Source: Candidatus Coatesiibacteriota bacterium
GTDB lineage: Bacteria > B130-G9
NCBI GenBank assembly: GCA_003647755.1
Contig: QMNL01000070.1
Span: forward strand, 1-7,391
Length of the DNA stretch: 7,391 bases
Direction of reading: 5' to 3'
The notes under the pieces were generated by a model that was given only the letters and a program-made list of their open reading frames with translations, had not been told where the DNA came from and made no database searches. Positions 6,261-7,391 of the stretch are shown piece after piece; the first letter of the stretch is position 1, and the number at the start of each line of letters is the position of its first letter. The position numbers were made by a program, and so were the translations under genes.

Positions 6261-7391
6261 GACTCGCTGTTATGCCTTCTAAATACGTAAATAGGCCCCT
6301 CGTGCCAGATCAAGTCGAATCCGGCAAGATGCCCCGTCCTCTTGACCTCATCCACCACTGGCGGCTCCCACCAAGTCGTTATCTTCTCCACGTCAACGAT
6401 AGCATATTCTACACCGCCAGGCGCAAGAGCCCTCTTGCCAAGAAAATAGACCTCGTTGCGCGACGCAAGGTGAGGCAGCATGTAACGAGGCGCAGTCGCG
6501 GGGACGTTTGGCGGCACCATCGCGAGTGCCTTCTTCTGCGCCTCGAAATAAGTGTCCTTGTGCATTTTGAAAGCACCCCACCAGATAGGGATGTCGGAGA
6601 TAGTAACGACGAGCAGCAAGATCGATATTGAGATCGACAGGAGTCGCCGGCGGCCCGCCAAGCGCCAGATCGTAAAAAGGCTCGCCGCCCCAAAAAAGGC
6701 TGACGGAAGGATGCCGTGATGGAATGTTATGGGGACCGACCAGTTCACCAGCCCAACCACGACGAGGGCCGGCAGCAGGCCCATCAGGCAGTAAAGGCTG
6801 CCGAAGGGAAGGATGAAGAAAAAGGGAGCCAACAGATAGAAAGCAAACTCCTGCTTTGCGGATTGGAGTAGGTTTCCTATCATGATGTCGGGGTGTTTCA
6901 GCAGAGTGACTGCCAGGCCCGAAATGGACCTAATATATGGATACCGAACAACCATCATATTGTCTGGCGGTCTGAACAGCGGAAACAGGATCAGAAAAAC
7001 CACAGCCAACCACACAACGTTGACGACGGCTGGCACGAGAATCCATTTTCGCTGTCTTCGCTGAAGAGCCGCAAAGATCGGAAAGAGGAGCATTATGAAC
7101 GGCACGTTCTCCTTCATCCCGTTACACAGCAGCATCAAAGCTATGAACCAGCCAAAACGCCTTGTCTCGAAGAAATAGATGGCCATTGGCACGAGGAATG
7201 AAGCGAAAACAATCGGATGAAACCCGCCGTAGTTTTGAGCAATCGCGGTGGGGATGAGCAGGTATGCGACGGTTAATATCATGCTCTCAAGCGAGCGCAG
7301 CCGCAGCCTTGCCAGCAGAAAGAAAGGGATCGCAGCGCAGCCCATTACGACCGTCTTGAAGACGAGAAAGACCGCGGCCGTTTTGAAGATG
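6257..7391 (-). CDS. DUF2079 family multi-pass membrane protein, N-terminus off window
   Basis: 377 codons and TGA (6259-6257) are in the window; the frame is still open at the right edge (codons before the ATG at 7345 read FKTAAVFLVFKTVV), so the ATG at 7345 is probably internal. DUF2079 proteins are polytopic membrane proteins related to the GT-C glycosyltransferase superfamily; their exact reaction is uncharacterised. Seen here: GGFHPIVFASFLVP and NGMKENVPF (the HP and KE motifs typical of the family), many hydrophobic helices, VPITFHHGILPSAFF, and a soluble C-terminal part with ATAPRYMLPHLASRNEVYF followed by EYAIVD, the family's usual tail. It overlaps the next gene by four bases, implying one transcript with the glycosyltransferase and a shared role in envelope or surface glycan assembly. 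Confidence 0.85.
   Translation of the reverse strand, partial: IFKTAAVFLVFKTVVMGCAAIPFFLLARLRLRSLESMILTVAYLLIPTAIAQNYGGFHPIVFASFLVPMAIYFFETRRFGWFIALMLLCNGMKENVPFIMLLFPIFAALQRRQRKWILVPAVVNVVWLAVVFLILFPLFRPPDNMMVVRYPYIRSISGLAVTLLKHPDIMIGNLLQSAKQEFAFYLLAPFFFILPFGSLYCLMGLLPALVVVGLVNWSVPITFHHGILPSAFFGAASLFTIWRLAGRRRLLSISISILLLVVTISDIPIWWGAFKMHKDTYFEAQKKALAMVPPNVPATAPRYMLPHLASRNEVYFLGKRALAPGGVEYAIVDVEKITTWWEPPVVDEVKRTGHLAGFDLIWHEGPIYVFRRHNSES

Overview
The window is bacterial, about 55% GC, and every feature I can support is on the minus strand. It reads right to left: two membrane-protein genes, a pair of tRNA genes, then one very long secreted-protein gene that runs off the left edge. The lineage cannot be named from the sequence. 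A Sec-decoding (selenium-using) bacterium with polyprenyl-sugar-dependent membrane glycosyltransferases and large Ig-like repeat surface proteins would fit several uncultivated phyla or Deltaproteobacteria-like groups; that placement is inference.

Right part (7391-4992): a DUF2079 multi-pass membrane protein, cut by the right window edge, overlaps by four bases (ATGA) a PMT_2/ArnT-type (GT39-like) glycosyltransferase gene. The glycosyltransferase frame is broken at codon 41 by a TAA exactly where its family has a conserved tyrosine (E-Y-D context). This is either a point nonsense mutation or a base error.

Middle (4991-4632): a 185-base spacer with a plausible sigma70-type promoter, then tRNA-Thr(UGU) and tRNA-Tyr(GUA). 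No terminator is visible after tRNA-Tyr.

Left part (4550-1): the main result. A frame starting at an ATG behind a perfect AAAGGAGGT Shine-Dalgarno stays open for 1,516 codons to the left edge, except for a single in-frame UGA at codon 65. That UGA sits where a thioredoxin/TlpA-like fold has its first active-site cysteine (T-W-[UGA]-G-Y-C-R-P). Three bases after it lies a two-stem hairpin with a GGA apical loop at the distance expected of a bacterial SECIS element. I read the gene as a selenoprotein: signal peptide, Sec-containing TlpA-like domain (U-G-Y-C), one acidic Ig-like domain, then at least 12 complete and one partial ~100-residue Ig-like repeats. A standard gene caller would break it at the UGA and leave the 4.3 kb repeat region as a headless fragment. 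The pairing of a Sec redox centre with a giant repeat-built extracytoplasmic stalk is the candidate undescribed system here.
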